A stretch of 64,000 nucleotides of DNA from Candidatus Pullichristensenella avicola (GCA_018711655.1 DVIA01000028.1:1-64000); one strand, 5' to 3'. Shown: positions 50,017-59,195, counted from the stretch's first letter. Program-made: numbers and translations. The notes: generated by a model not told the origin, from the letters alone.

Positions 50017-50027
50017 CAGGATTTACA
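50011..50027. promoter_or_regulatory. Inverted repeat overlapping the sorD-sorE -35
   Basis: tgtgaa-cagga-tttaca is an imperfect palindrome (TGTGAA against TGTAAA) covering the -35 hexamer, a place where a sugar-responsive repressor or CcpA-like regulator could act. It is not a clean cre site. Confidence 0.35.
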
Positions 50028-50066
50028 AAAATCCGCCGCACCCAGCGCCAAAAAGCAACATTGCAA

Positions 50067-51116
50067 CTATCGTCCGCGCGATCCGCCGCCGCCACGGGAA
50101 CCGCCGCCCCCGCCGCGCGAGCCGCCGCCAAAACCGCCGCTTCTGCGGCCACCGCCAAAGCTGCCGCGGAAACTGCCGCCGCTGCTTCGGGAACCGCCGC
50201 CGCCGCGCGAAGCGCCGCCGCCGCCAAAGAGGCCGCCGCCAAAGAAGCCGCCGCTGCGGGGCGGACGGGAAGCGCGCGGGGGGCGCGCAGGCCGCGGCGC
50301 GCTGCCAGGACGCGGGCCGCCCCAGAACCAGCCGCGCGCTCGCGGGGGACGAGGATGTACCGGCGGATGATAGCGCCGGTAGCGGCGGTAGCCAAAGCCG
50401 CCGCCCACGCCGACAAAGAGCAGAAGAACGACGAGCAGCAAAAGGCCAAGGCCTCCGCAACTGCAGCCCAGGCAATCAAGCCCCAACATTGCGCATCCAC
50501 CTCCCGCACAGCCATCGGCGGGCGCGTTCGCTTCCGGGCGGATATACGAATCCGCAGACTCGGACGCGCCGTCCGCCGTCTCCAACCAGGCTTCAAAGCG
50601 CGCGTCCCCGTCCGCAAGCGAAACATCTGCGCCGCATGCCTCGGCGATGCGAACAAAAAGCGCGTCGAAGAATTTGCGCACGCCTGCGTCGTAATCGCGG
50701 TCGGCAAAGTCCGGCTCCAGATACTCGTCGGCCAACGCATGGACGACGCCGGAACTCAGTTCAAGGTCCAGCCCTGTGCCCGGCATCCAGCCGTAATTGT
50801 CGTCGTCGATGGCGAGGACCACCACAAAACCGTTCTGCTTGCGCGCGTCGCCCACGCCCCAATCGTTGATGAGGGCGAGGCAGTAGTCCTCCATTGTCTC
50901 GTTGCCCACCGTATCCACGGTGACAAAGACGATCTGCGCGCCGCAGGCGTCGTAAAGGGCCTGGTTGCAAAAGACGATGTGCCCTTCGGTTTCATAGTCG
51001 ATCACATCGGCGCCGTCGTAGACGTAAAAGTCCGGCGTGGGTTCGGGAATTTCCGCGGCCAGCGCCGAAAGGCAAAGCAGGGAAAGCGCCGCCAGCAGCG
51101 CGCACAAGCGTTTCAT
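50067..51116 (-). CDS. TPM-domain protein with Gly/Arg/Ser-rich tail
   Basis: The 349-residue protein has a signal peptide (1-21, MKRLCALLAALSLLCLSALA), a TPM domain (about 33-175, including VYDGADVIDYETEGHI and ARKQNGFVVVLAIDDDNYG) and a membrane segment (about 216-240). A low-complexity tail of about 100 residues made of Gly, Arg, Ser, Phe and Pro follows. TPM proteins of the YgcG/Psb32 type are membrane-bound and of unclear function. Here the domain would face outward and the basic Gly-rich tail inward. It is 6 bp downstream of the LemA gene, a known partnership. Confidence 0.88.
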   Translation of the reverse strand: MKRLCALLAALSLLCLSALAAEIPEPTPDFYVYDGADVIDYETEGHIVFCNQALYDACGAQIVFVTVDTVGNETMEDYCLALINDWGVGDARKQNGFVVVLAIDDDNYGWMPGTGLDLELSSGVVHALADEYLEPDFADRDYDAGVRKFFDALFVRIAEACGADVSLADGDARFEAWLETADGASESADSYIRPEANAPADGCAGGGCAMLGLDCLGCSCGGLGLLLLVVLLLFVGVGGGFGYRRYRRYHPPVHPRPPRARGWFWGGPRPGSAPRPARPPRASRPPRSGGFFGGGLFGGGGASRGGGGSRSSGGSFRGSFGGGRRSGGFGGGSRGGGGGSRGGGGSRGR

Positions 51117-51122
51117 CTTCGT

Positions 51123-51680
51123 TCACCACCCGAACGTATTGAGCGGTTTGACGCCGAACAGACCGGCGAGGAGACTGGCGGGGAAGTTTTCGAGCTTGTC
51201 GTTGAAGGCGCTGGCCATGACGGGATACTGGTCGTTCTGGATCAGGTTCACCGCGCCTTTGAAGTCGTTGTAGGCGAGGCGCGCGTCCACAAGCTCGGTA
51301 GTGTCATAGCCCTGCAGAAGGTTTGTATACAGCGTTTCCACCGCCGGCACCAGCTGCTGATAGGCGGCATGCCGGGCGTCGAGGTCGTCGCCGCCCTCGC
51401 GGACGGCGGCGGCAGCCTCGCGCGCGTTTTCGATCAGCGCCGCGTCGGCGTTAAGAAGCGCGCCCTGCTCCGCCAGCGCGTCTGCGCGCTCCGCGCAGCG
51501 CAGCAGGTAGGCCTCCATGCTGTGACGCACGGAAAGCGAAGTGTCCGTTCCGTCGGAAAATACCTGCAGGATATCATAGCGCTCATTGCGCAGCGCGCCG
51601 CCGCCAAAGAGGACGACGCTCGCCAGCGCGCAGACGATCAGCACGATCAGCGCCAGCTTGCGGTTTTCCGAAAGACGCAT
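51123..51680 (-). CDS. LemA-family protein
   Basis: The 185-residue protein has one N-terminal membrane segment (about 9-27, LALIVLIVCALASVVLFGG) and a long helical domain with alternating Ala/Glu/Arg. It ends with LEN FPASLLAGLFG VKPLN, the typical LemA finish (FP-x-x-L-x-AG-LFG). The LemA fold is a helical bundle and its role is unknown, though it is linked to envelope stress in several bacteria. It lies between TelA-type and TPM genes in one transcript. Confidence 0.85.
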   Translation of the reverse strand: MRLSENRKLALIVLIVCALASVVLFGGGALRNERYDILQVFSDGTDTSLSVRHSMEAYLLRCAERADALAEQGALLNADAALIENAREAAAAVREGGDDLDARHAAYQQLVPAVETLYTNLLQGYDTTELVDARLAYNDFKGAVNLIQNDQYPVMASAFNDKLENFPASLLAGLFGVKPLNTFGW

Positions 51681-51695
51681 GCGATCTCCTCCTGT

Positions 51696-52841
51696 TTACT
51701 TGCGAATCTCCAGCAGCTTCTGGCGCAGTTCGCCCTCGATGGTGCGCAACTGGCCTTCGGCGGCCTGACGCTTCTGGCGGCCTTCCTGCTGGATGGTGAG
51801 CACTTCGTCCATGGTGTCGATGAGCATCTGGTTGGTGGCCTCCAGCGTTTCGATATCGACGATGCCGCGCTCGGCCTCCTTGGCGCTTTCGGTGGTGGCC
51901 ACCTTGAGCTTTTCTGCGTTCTTGCGCAGCAATTCGTTGGTCAGGTCGCTCACGGCGCGCTGGGCCTCCATGGCGCTCTGCGTATGCGCCAGGCCAAGGG
52001 TCAGCACCATCTGGCTCTTCCACAGGGGAATGGTGTTGTTCAGGGAAGTCTGAATCTTTTCCGCCATCAGCTGGTTGCTGGACTGAATCAGGCGAATCTG
52101 CGGCGCCATCTGAATGGAAACATTGCGCGTCAGTTCCAGATCGTACAGCTTCTTTTCAAAGCGTTCGCACTTTTCGTTCAGGTCCTTGGCCGCCTGCGCG
52201 TCCTCGGGCAGCCCGCTCTTTTCCGCCTTGTCATAGGCGGCCTTGAGATCGGTGGCGCGCACATCCTCCAGGCGCTGTTTGCCGGCGGCGATGTACATGG
52301 AAAGCTCCTTGAAATAGGTCAGGTTCTGCTCGTAGAGGCGATCGAGCATGGCGATGTCCTTGAGAAGCTGCACCTGATGATTTTCCAGCCCTTCGCAAAT
52401 TTTGTTGACGTTGGCCTCGGCCGCGTCATAGCGGGTCTTGAGCAGTTCGACCTTATCGACCTGGTGCTTGAACCAGCCGAAAATGCCCTTCTTTTCTTCT
52501 TCGTCGGAGGAAAAACCCTTCAACTCGCCCACGAGGCTGGCGATCATATCGCCGACTTCGTCCAGGTCCTTGGTTTTGACGTTCTGCAGCGCCGTATCGG
52601 AAAACTCGGCGATGCCCTGCTGGGCATTGGCGCCGTAGGAAAAGACGAGGTTCGTATCCGTGACGTCGATCTGCTTGGCAAATTCGTCGATCTGCGCCTG
52701 CTCTTCGGGGGTGAACTGCGGCTCCTGGATCGCTTCAGGGGCGGCGGGCGCTTCCTGCGCGACGGGGGCGACGGCGGTCGAGTCGGCGGAAACAGCGGGA
52801 GCGGCAGGGGTGGGGTTGAGCGTGAGCTTGATTTCAGACAT
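51696..52841 (-). CDS. Toxic anion resistance protein, TelA family
   Basis: The 381-residue mostly helical protein has an Ala/Pro-rich N-terminus and the TelA domain (about 50-381): IFGWFKHQVDKVELLKTRYD, NHQVQLLKDIAMLDRLYEQN, QMAPQIRLIQSSNQLMAEKI and NTIPLWKSQMVLTLGL. TelA homologues are associated with tellurite and antimicrobial tolerance, but the mechanism is unknown. ATG 52841 (aatgaggaga upstream) overlaps the XpaC gene by 8 bp. The XpaC-TelA pairing is widespread in Firmicutes. Confidence 0.92.
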   Translation of the reverse strand: MSEIKLTLNPTPAAPAVSADSTAVAPVAQEAPAAPEAIQEPQFTPEEQAQIDEFAKQIDVTDTNLVFSYGANAQQGIAEFSDTALQNVKTKDLDEVGDMIASLVGELKGFSSDEEEKKGIFGWFKHQVDKVELLKTRYDAAEANVNKICEGLENHQVQLLKDIAMLDRLYEQNLTYFKELSMYIAAGKQRLEDVRATDLKAAYDKAEKSGLPEDAQAAKDLNEKCERFEKKLYDLELTRNVSIQMAPQIRLIQSSNQLMAEKIQTSLNNTIPLWKSQMVLTLGLAHTQSAMEAQRAVSDLTNELLRKNAEKLKVATTESAKEAERGIVDIETLEATNQMLIDTMDEVLTIQQEGRQKRQAAEGQLRTIEGELRQKLLEIRK

Positions 52842-53493
52842 GGGCGTTTTTCTCCTCATTGTTCTTTCTGGCATCGGCGCGGATGCCGTCTGCGGCCAGC
52901 ATGGTTTCCAGAACGTCTATATCGGTCTCGATATCCATGGCTTCGTGGCGATAGAGACTGTCCAACTGTTTTTCAAAGGCGGTCGCGATCATTTCCAGGC
53001 TGTTTTCCACGCTGTGCATCGCGCCCTGGATATTTTCGCCCTGCGAGCCGGTGCCCATCAGGGCCCGATACTGCGTCAGCAGCTTGTCCGCCGTAGGCAG
53101 ATAGTAATTCATAAACTTGCGCACTTCTCCGGCGCGAGAGGCGTCCTTTTCCAGCGCGTCGAAGATCTTTGCGCCGGCGTCTGTCATGCGCTTGAGCCGC
53201 GCGGAAATGGCGGCGTCCTCGATGGCGGCGTCCGCTTCGCGCAGGTTTTTCAACGCCGCGCGGCCCTCGGCGATCTGGCGGTTGACCTCGTCGTCGCCGC
53301 TGTCGGGCGCGGCGTCTACTTCAATGGTGCGGCCGGGCAGGAACACGCTGGCCACCAGATAGACCGCCAGGGACACGCAGGCGGCGATGACGATGAAGAG
53401 CAGTTCGTAAATCGGCGAAAACAGGCCGAAGAGAATCCACGTCAGCGCCGCCAGGTAGATGGGAATGGCGGATTTGATTTTTATGGTCCTCAT
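52834..53493 (-). CDS. XpaC-family protein
   Basis: The 219-residue protein has two adjacent N-terminal membrane segments (about 8-52, IPIYLAALTWILFGLF and LLFIVIAACVSLAVYLVASV). A cytoplasmic helical domain follows with RKFMNYYLPTADKLLTQYRAL and SVENSLEMIATAFEKQLDSL, which match XpaC. The name comes from a Bacillus gene affecting indoxyl-phosphate hydrolysis; the real function is unknown. It is the first gene of the xpaC-telA-lemA-tpm unit and overlaps telA. Confidence 0.9.
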   Translation of the reverse strand: MRTIKIKSAIPIYLAALTWILFGLFSPIYELLFIVIAACVSLAVYLVASVFLPGRTIEVDAAPDSGDDEVNRQIAEGRAALKNLREADAAIEDAAISARLKRMTDAGAKIFDALEKDASRAGEVRKFMNYYLPTADKLLTQYRALMGTGSQGENIQGAMHSVENSLEMIATAFEKQLDSLYRHEAMDIETDIDVLETMLAADGIRADARKNNEEKNAHV

Positions 53494-53581
53494 GGAAGCA
53501 CCTCCACAGTCATTGTAGCGCATGCGCGCCGCATTTGCAAGGGAAATTGCGCGCATACGGCCCGTCGCGCGCTGGAAACGC

Positions 53582-54334
53582 CTACTGAAGCACCAGTTCC
53601 ACCGGGCAATGGTCGCTGCCCAGGATCTGATCGTGGATGGAGGCGGAGACAAGGCGGCTCTTGAGCCGTTCGCTGACGAGAAAATAGTCGATGCGCCATC
53701 CGGCGTTGCGGCTGCGCGCGCCGCCGATGTAGCTCCACCAGCTGTACGCGCCGGTCTTATCCGGGTAGAAATAGCGGAAGGTGTCGATAAACCCGGCGTC
53801 GAGCAGCGCGGAGAACTTGCCGCGCTCCTGATCGGTAAAACCGGCGTTGAAATGGTTTGTCTTGGGGTTTTTCAGGTCGATCTCCTCGTGCGCGACGTTG
53901 AGGTCGCCGCAAAGCACCACGGGCTTTTTCCTGTCCAGGCCGATCAGATAGGCGCGGAAATCGTCCTCCCATTTTTCACGGTAGGCCAGGCGGCGCAGTT
54001 CGTTTTGCGAATTGGGCGTGTAGCAGCATACGAGGAAAAAATCCTCGAATTCGCAGGTGATGACGCGTCCCTCATGGTCGTGCTCATCGACGCCAATGCC
54101 AAAGGCGCTGGAAAGCACCGGCACGCGCGAGAGCACCGCCGTGCCGGAATAGCCCTTTTTCTCGGCAGAATTGATCAGCGCCTCGTAGCCCGGCAGATTC
54201 GCGTCATAGTGCTCGGGGCTCATTTTGATCTCCTGCAGGCAGATGACGTCAGCGTCCAGCGCGGTCATGCTTTGGACGAAACCCTTTTTCATGCAGGCGC
54301 GCAGGCCGTTGACGTTCCAGGATACCAGCTTCAT
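53582..54334 (-). CDS. Exodeoxyribonuclease III / AP endonuclease
   Basis: The 250-residue enzyme cleaves DNA at abasic sites and has 3'-5' exonuclease and phosphatase activities in base-excision repair. It has the active-site blocks [19 protein letters not shown] (metal-binding Glu), [20 protein letters not shown] and [11 protein letters not shown]. The final Asp-His is in [10 protein letters not shown]. It is a single gene, divergent from the T-box-cysS unit, with gaggg ahead of the ATG. Confidence 0.95.
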   Translation of the reverse strand: MKLVSWNVNGLRACMKKGFVQSMTALDADVICLQEIKMSPEHYDANLPGYEALINSAEKKGYSGTAVLSRVPVLSSAFGIGVDEHDHEGRVITCEFEDFFLVCCYTPNSQNELRRLAYREKWEDDFRAYLIGLDRKKPVVLCGDLNVAHEEIDLKNPKTNHFNAGFTDQERGKFSALLDAGFIDTFRYFYPDKTGAYSWWSYIGGARSRNAGWRIDYFLVSERLKSRLVSASIHDQILGSDHCPVELVLQ

Positions 54335-54427
54335 GTGATTCCCTCCATTGCCGTTATATTGTAACAGAAGTTTGTGAAGTTTGCTAGAGGAAAGTCGCAT
54401 TTTTGCCGCATTGAACGGAAAATTCGC

Positions 54428-54456
54428 TTGACGAAGGCGCGCGCGCGGCGTATAAT
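54428..54456 (+). promoter_or_regulatory. Sigma-A promoter of the T-box-cysS transcript
   Basis: TTGACG (54428-54433) and a perfect TATAAT (54451-54456) are 17 bp apart. The transcript would begin near 54463, at the start of the T-box leader. Confidence 0.8.
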
Positions 54457-54462
54457 AACCAC

Positions 54463-54672
54463 AACGATGATGACCGGGAAGAGAAGCGGTAAACGCGCCC
54501 AAGAGACCGGCGGCCAAAGGCTGCGAACCGCCGGGGCGCCGGCCGCGTCGCGTGCGCCCGCGAGTCGCCGCGCTGAAGGAAGTAGGCGCGGCCGTTTGCC
54601 ACGTTACGGCCAGGAAGTAAAATGCAGAGTGGAACCGCGGCCACGCCTCTGTCGAAGGGGCGGGCCGCGGTT
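54463..54672 (+). ncRNA. T-box leader controlling cysS
   Basis: The leader begins with gatgaccgggaagag, the stem I base typical of T-boxes. It contains the T-box word gcagagtggaaccgcgg (54624-54640), and ends in a terminator in which 54633-54642 pairs with 54663-54672. Uncharged tRNA-Cys would stabilise the antiterminator. The likely specifier is the Cys codon TGC at 54553-54555, inferred from position. Confidence 0.88.
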
Positions 54673-54693
54673 TGTGAAAACGGAGGGAACGGC

Positions 54694-56091
54694 ATGCAGA
54701 TTTTCAACACCATGACGCGCAAAAAAGAGGAATTTGTCCCCGTGCATGAGGGCAAGGTGGGCATCTACGCCTGCGGCCCCACGGTGTACAACTACTTTCA
54801 CATCGGCAACGCGCGTCCATTTATCATTTTTGATACCCTGCGGCGCTTTCTCAAGCACATGGGTTACGACGTAACCTTTGTGCAGAATTTTACCGACATC
54901 GACGACAAAATGATCCGCCGCGCCAACGAGGAACATACCACGGTGGACGCCATCGCAGAAAAATACATCGCCGAATACTTCAAGGACGCCGAGGCCCTGG
55001 GCGTGCTGAAGGCGGACGTGCACCCCCGCGCCACCAAGCACATCGGCGAAATCATCGCCCTGATCAGGAAACTCGAAGCCAAGGGCCTTGCCTACGAAGT
55101 CGATGGCGACGTGTATTTCGATACGCAGGCCTATCGCTCCAGCTACGGCAAGCTCTCCGGCCAGAACCTCGACGATCTCGAAAGCGGCGCGCGCGTGGAA
55201 GTGGGGGACATCAAACGCCATCCCATGGATTTCGCCCTCTGGAAAGCGCAGAAACCCGGCGAGCCGGCGTGGAAAAGCCCCTGGGGCATGGGCAGGCCCG
55301 GCTGGCACATCGAGTGTTCGGCCATGAGCATGAAATACCTTGGCGAAACCTTCGACATCCACTGCGGCGGCGTGGATCTCATTTTCCCGCACCATGAAAA
55401 CGAGATCGCCCAGTCCGAGGGCGCCACAGGCAAGCCCTTCGCCAGATACTGGATGCATAACGGCCACATCAACGTGGACAACAAGAAGATGTCCAAGTCT
55501 GCGGGCAACTTTTTCACCGTGCGCGATATCCTTCAGCAGTTCGATCCCGAGGCCGTGCGCCTGTTCATGCTTTCGGCGCACTACCGCAGCCCCATCAATT
55601 TCTCGCGCGACCTGATCGTGCAGGCGAGCAATTCGCTGGAGCGGCTTTACACGGCACGCAACACTGCCCTGTTCAACCGCGACCACGCCCCGCGGCGCGC
55701 GCTTACCGCGGAGGAATCCGCTTTTGCACAGCGCTGCAAGGCGGCCGTGGAAGCCTTCGACGCCGCCATGTCGGACGACCTCAACACCGCCGACGCGCTG
55801 GCCGCCATCTTTGAGCATGTGCGCGATATGAATACCACGCTCAGCGCCGACAGCGCCGTGGAGGCCATTGACGCCGGCCTTGAGGCCCTCAAGACGATGA
55901 CGGACGTGCTCGGCATCCTCCGCAGGGACTACGACGACACCCCTGCCGAGGTCAAGGAACTGGTGGAAAGGCGCGCCGCCGCCAAAAAGGCAAGGGACTT
56001 CGCCGAAGCGGACCGCCTGCGCGACGAAGTGCTGCAAATGGGTTACGTCATCGAGGACACGCCCAAGGGCCCCAAGGTCAAAAAGGCGTAA
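54694..56091 (+). CDS. cysS: Cysteinyl-tRNA synthetase
   Basis: The 465-residue class I synthetase has [19 protein letters not shown] (zinc Cys and HIGN motif), the zinc-site Cys in HIECSAMS and the [18 protein letters not shown] block. The KMSKS loop is [13 protein letters not shown]. The C-terminal DALR-type and anticodon-binding region runs to [14 protein letters not shown] 54694 follows cggaggg; the frame extends upstream into the T-box. Expression responds to tRNA-Cys charging through the leader. Confidence 0.97.
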   Translation: MQIFNTMTRKKEEFVPVHEGKVGIYACGPTVYNYFHIGNARPFIIFDTLRRFLKHMGYDVTFVQNFTDIDDKMIRRANEEHTTVDAIAEKYIAEYFKDAEALGVLKADVHPRATKHIGEIIALIRKLEAKGLAYEVDGDVYFDTQAYRSSYGKLSGQNLDDLESGARVEVGDIKRHPMDFALWKAQKPGEPAWKSPWGMGRPGWHIECSAMSMKYLGETFDIHCGGVDLIFPHHENEIAQSEGATGKPFARYWMHNGHINVDNKKMSKSAGNFFTVRDILQQFDPEAVRLFMLSAHYRSPINFSRDLIVQASNSLERLYTARNTALFNRDHAPRRALTAEESAFAQRCKAAVEAFDAAMSDDLNTADALAAIFEHVRDMNTTLSADSAVEAIDAGLEALKTMTDVLGILRRDYDDTPAEVKELVERRAAAKKARDFAEADRLRDEVLQMGYVIEDTPKGPKVKKA

Positions 56092-56102
56092 AATATGAAA
56101 AC

Positions 56103-56136
56103 AAACGGCGCGGCCAATGTCGGTCGCGCCGTTTTT
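56103..56136. terminator. Bidirectional terminator between cysS and the GNAT gene
   Basis: A 13-bp stem with one G-U (56103-56115 with 56122-56134) has a 6-base loop and is followed by Ts. It lies 11 bp after the cysS stop and reaches the stop of the converging GNAT gene. Confidence 0.85.
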
Positions 56137-56729
56137 CAAACATTCGTTTCCACGAAATGGACGGCGGAAGCATCCCAGTACTTTTTATAGACCCTCGCCC
56201 CGTTCCCGTCCAGATTCAACTGGTACATGCGGAACGTGACCAGCGCATTTTTCGGCTGCCATTGTTCCTCATAAGAATACTGGTATCGCATCCCGAGCTT
56301 TTCCATCACGCCGCCGCTGCGGGGATTGTCGCGGTCGTGGGTGGCCGTGATATAGGGGAGGCCGTCCTTTCGCACCTGTGCGACCACAGCGGCCGCGGCC
56401 TCCGAGATGATGCCCCGATGCCAGAACTCTGTGCGCAGCCCATACCCGAGGTCGTGCGCGTCGCCCATGTCCACGTTGACGTATCCGATGGGTACATCAT
56501 CGCTTTTCAGGCAGACTGCGTAGGCATAGGCGCGAGGCTGGGCGTATTTTGCCGCGTACCGCTCCTCGAAGAAGCGACGCGCTTGCGCAGCGCTTCGCAA
56601 GGGGAACCAGGGCAAAAAGCGATTGGCCTCCGCATCGCTGAAGATGCGGTAGAAAGCGTCCATGTCGCCGTCTGTGAATTTTCTCAGCATCAGGCGCGCT
56701 GTTTGCAAAGGTGGCGTGTTTGCATGCAT
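56136..56729 (-). CDS. GNAT-family N-acetyltransferase, RimJ/RimL type
   Basis: The 197-residue protein has the pattern of RimJ/RimL-like acetyltransferases: TARLMLRKFTDGDMDAFYRI near the start, GYVNVD and LGYGLRTEFWHRGIISEAAA, which corresponds to the acetyl-CoA loop region. DNPRSGGVMEKLGMRYQYSY follows, with Asn-Pro-Ser-type recognition of the pantetheine. The substrate is unknown; protein N-termini or small amines are possible. It lies 25 bp downstream of a second GNAT gene and likely shares its transcript. Confidence 0.88.
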   Translation of the reverse strand: MHANTPPLQTARLMLRKFTDGDMDAFYRIFSDAEANRFLPWFPLRSAAQARRFFEERYAAKYAQPRAYAYAVCLKSDDVPIGYVNVDMGDAHDLGYGLRTEFWHRGIISEAAAAVVAQVRKDGLPYITATHDRDNPRSGGVMEKLGMRYQYSYEEQWQPKNALVTFRMYQLNLDGNGARVYKKYWDASAVHFVETNV

Positions 56730-56754
56730 TCCGAAAATATCCTTTCCGGCTTCG

Positions 56755-57234
56755 TCACAGCGCGTAGTAAAACAGCACGATGTCCGCGTAGTGCCCGTCC
56801 TTCATCAAAAACCCTCCCGGCACCTCGCCGATGCGCTGAAAGCCCAGCTTTTCATAAAGATGCAGGGCGCGGTGGTTCTCCTTGACCACGGCGTTGAACT
56901 GCATCAGCCGAAAGCCGAGCGCCGCCGCCGTTTTCAGACAGTGCCCGACCAGCGCTTCACCCGCGCCCCTGTCCCGCGCGCCGCGCTCGACGGCGTAACT
57001 GGCGTTGGCGATGTGCCCGCAGCGGCCCTCGTTGTTGGGGTGGAGGATATACAGGCCGATCACTTCGCCGCTTTCCTCGGCGACGGCGGAAAAGCTCTGG
57101 GCGCGAAAGAATTCGCGCGCCGTTTCCAGGGTGAGGGGAGTCAACTGGGGGAAGGCCACGCCGTCCTCAACGACCTGGTTCCAGATAAGCGTCATGCGCG
57201 GAAGATCCGCCTCCGCATAGGCGCGCACGTTCAT
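56755..57234 (-). CDS. GNAT-family N-acetyltransferase
   Basis: The 159-residue acetyltransferase has MNVRAYAEADLPRMTLIWNQ at the N-terminus, EVIGLYILHPN, a CoA-binding stretch GARDRGAGEALVGHCL, and the KENHRALHLYEKLGFQRIGE finish typical of the family. The substrate is unknown. Its ATG overlaps the stop of the ABC exporter gene (ATGA), so it is translationally coupled to it, and may modify a compound handled by the exporter. Confidence 0.9.
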   Translation of the reverse strand: MNVRAYAEADLPRMTLIWNQVVEDGVAFPQLTPLTLETAREFFRAQSFSAVAEESGEVIGLYILHPNNEGRCGHIANASYAVERGARDRGAGEALVGHCLKTAAALGFRLMQFNAVVKENHRALHLYEKLGFQRIGEVPGGFLMKDGHYADIVLFYYAL

Positions 57235-59018
57235 CCGTCCTCTTCCTCCTCGTCTGTATAGAGCTTGTACAGGTCGTAATATGCGCCGCGCCGCGCCATC
57301 AGTTCCTCGTGCGAGCCCTGTTCGACGATGCCCTTTTCGGTGAGCACGAGAATGACCTGCGCGTTGCGAATGGTGGTCAGGCGATGGGCGATGGTGAAGG
57401 TCGTGCGCCCGCGCATCAGTTCCTCCAGCGATTTTTGCACGATGCGCTCGCTTTCATTGTCCAGCGCGCTGGTGGCTTCGTCGAGAATGAGCACCGGCGG
57501 GTCCTTCAAAAACACGCGCGCAATGGAAATGCGCTGCTTCTGTCCGCCGGAAAGCTTGAAACCATGCTCGCCGACATAGGTGTTGTAGCCGTTTTCCAGC
57601 CCCATGATGAACTCGTGCGCGCCGGCGCGCCTGGCGGCTTCGACGACCTCCTCGTCCGTAGCCGAGGGGCGGCCGTAGCGAATGTTGTCGATCACCGAGC
57701 CGGAGAAAAGGTGCACGTCCTGCTGCACGACGCCGATGCGGCTGCGCAGGGAATGCAGCGTGTATTTGCGAATATCCTCGCCGTCGAGCAAAATGCGCCC
57801 GGAGGTGACCTCATAAAAGCGGGGAATGAGGTTGCAAAGCGTGCTTTTGCCGCCGCCCGAAGGCCCGACCAACGCCACGCTTTCCCCGGCGGGCACATGC
57901 AGGTTGATGTCCGTAAGCACGTTCTCCAGGCCCTCTTCATAGGTAAAGCTGACGTGGTCGAAGGTGATGTCGCCATGGACGTCCTCCACGTCCACCGCGT
58001 CCGCAGCATCGTCGATCTCCACCGGCGTTTCCATGATCTCCTCAAAGCGCTCGATGCCGGTCAGGCCGCGCATGAACTGCTCGGAAAACTCGATCAGGCG
58101 GCGGATGGACGTCAAAAGCGTCTGCACAAACAGTATGTAGGCGATATAATCGGCGGCGGTGATGCCGCCTTCGCCGCGGATGAGGAACAGCGCGCCGAGA
58201 ATCACCACCACGATGAACATCAGCCCGTCGAACAGGCGCGTCACCGAATGGAATCCCGCCATGTTGTGGTACATCAGGCGCTTGATGCGCAGGAAGCCGC
58301 GGTTGCCTTCTGCGAATTTTTCCTGTTCCAGCGCTTCGTTGGCAAACGATTTGACCACGCGGATACCGGAAAGCGTATCCTCCACCTGCGCGTTGAGTTC
58401 GCCCAACTGGTGGCGCGTATCCTTGTAAGTCGAACGCATGCGGCTGGAAAAGCGGATGGAAAAATAGACCATGAAGGGGAAAATGGCGAAAATGATCAGC
58501 GTCAGGGGAACGTTGATGGTCAGAAGAATGACAAAGGCCGCCAGCACCTTCACGGTGGTGATGAACACTTCCTCCGGCGTGTGGTGGGCAAACTCGGTCA
58601 CATCAAACAGGTCGGTGGTGATGCGCGACATGATCTGGCCGATCTTCGTGTTGTCATAAAAGGAGTTGGAAAGCCGCTCCAGGTGCGCGAACATATCGCG
58701 GCGCATATCGGTTTCGATGCGCGAGCCCATGATATGGCCGATGGACTGCATATAATAGTTTGCGGCGGCGTCGATCACGCGCAGCAGGATATAAAGCCCG
58801 CCCAGAAAAAGCACCGGCCGCAGGGTCAGCGCGTCGGCGGATCCGGTAAAATAGCGTACGATCAGCGGCAATGCCAGATCGCACAGCGTGGTCAGCGCCG
58901 CAAAAAACAGATCCAGCGCCAACGTGGCCCGATAGGGGCGGAAATAGGGCAGAAAACGCCGCAAAAGCGCCGCGTTGTCGCGCAGGCGGCGGCGCGGGAC
59001 GGCCGTATCCTTCGACAT
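57231..59018 (-). CDS. ABC exporter, fused membrane and ATPase domains
   Basis: The 595-residue half-transporter has an N-terminal six-helix exporter domain (about 20-325). Its nucleotide-binding domain (about 355-590) has Walker A VGPSGGGKSTLCNLIPRF, the Q loop in RIGVVQQDVHLF, signature KLSGGQKQRISIARVF, Walker B VLILDEATSALD and an H loop TFTIAHRLTTIRN. It probably works as a homodimer, since no partner is encoded nearby, and resembles lipid or multidrug exporters of the MsbA type. Two acetyltransferase genes follow in the same transcript. Confidence 0.93.
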   Translation of the reverse strand: MSKDTAVPRRRLRDNAALLRRFLPYFRPYRATLALDLFFAALTTLCDLALPLIVRYFTGSADALTLRPVLFLGGLYILLRVIDAAANYYMQSIGHIMGSRIETDMRRDMFAHLERLSNSFYDNTKIGQIMSRITTDLFDVTEFAHHTPEEVFITTVKVLAAFVILLTINVPLTLIIFAIFPFMVYFSIRFSSRMRSTYKDTRHQLGELNAQVEDTLSGIRVVKSFANEALEQEKFAEGNRGFLRIKRLMYHNMAGFHSVTRLFDGLMFIVVVILGALFLIRGEGGITAADYIAYILFVQTLLTSIRRLIEFSEQFMRGLTGIERFEEIMETPVEIDDAADAVDVEDVHGDITFDHVSFTYEEGLENVLTDINLHVPAGESVALVGPSGGGKSTLCNLIPRFYEVTSGRILLDGEDIRKYTLHSLRSRIGVVQQDVHLFSGSVIDNIRYGRPSATDEEVVEAARRAGAHEFIMGLENGYNTYVGEHGFKLSGGQKQRISIARVFLKDPPVLILDEATSALDNESERIVQKSLEELMRGRTTFTIAHRLTTIRNAQVILVLTEKGIVEQGSHEELMARRGAYYDLYKLYTDEEEEDG

Positions 59019-59048
59019 GCAAATCTCCCTCCCAATATACTGCTTACT

Positions 59049-59077
59049 ATCATAGAAACCCGGTCGCGGAAAGTCAA
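59049..59077 (-). promoter_or_regulatory. Promoter of the ABC exporter operon
   Basis: On the minus strand TTGACT (59077-59072) and TATGAT (59054-59049) are 17 bp apart, 30 bp before the start. Confidence 0.7.
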
Positions 59078-59127
59078 GTTAAGGCTTTGAGCGCCGGACA
59101 AAATTCTTGCTCCGGCGCAAATGCAGG

Positions 59128-59156
59128 TTGACAGGGGTTGCAAAAAACATTACAAT
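59128..59156 (+). promoter_or_regulatory. Promoter of the frr-uppS-cdsA-dxr-rseP-ispG operon
   Basis: A consensus TTGACA (59128-59133) and TACAAT (59151-59156) are 17 bp apart, 39 bp before the frr start. All downstream genes overlap or abut, so this promoter probably drives the whole set. Confidence 0.75.
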
Positions 59157-59195
59157 ATGAGGGAAAAGACGTTATGCTGCCAAGGAGGACTTTCC

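Noticed and set aside
50061-53096. 1011-residue plus-strand open frame with an Ala-rich start
   Set aside because: Antisense to TPM, LemA, TelA and XpaC genes; the Ala/Arg runs are the complement of the Gly-rich tail codons.
57309-59090. 593-residue plus-strand open frame
   Set aside because: Antisense to the ABC exporter, which carries all expected motifs.
59019-59195. Remnant of pyrH or tsf upstream of frr
   Set aside because: The region is only a divergent promoter pair; no trace of either gene could be read.
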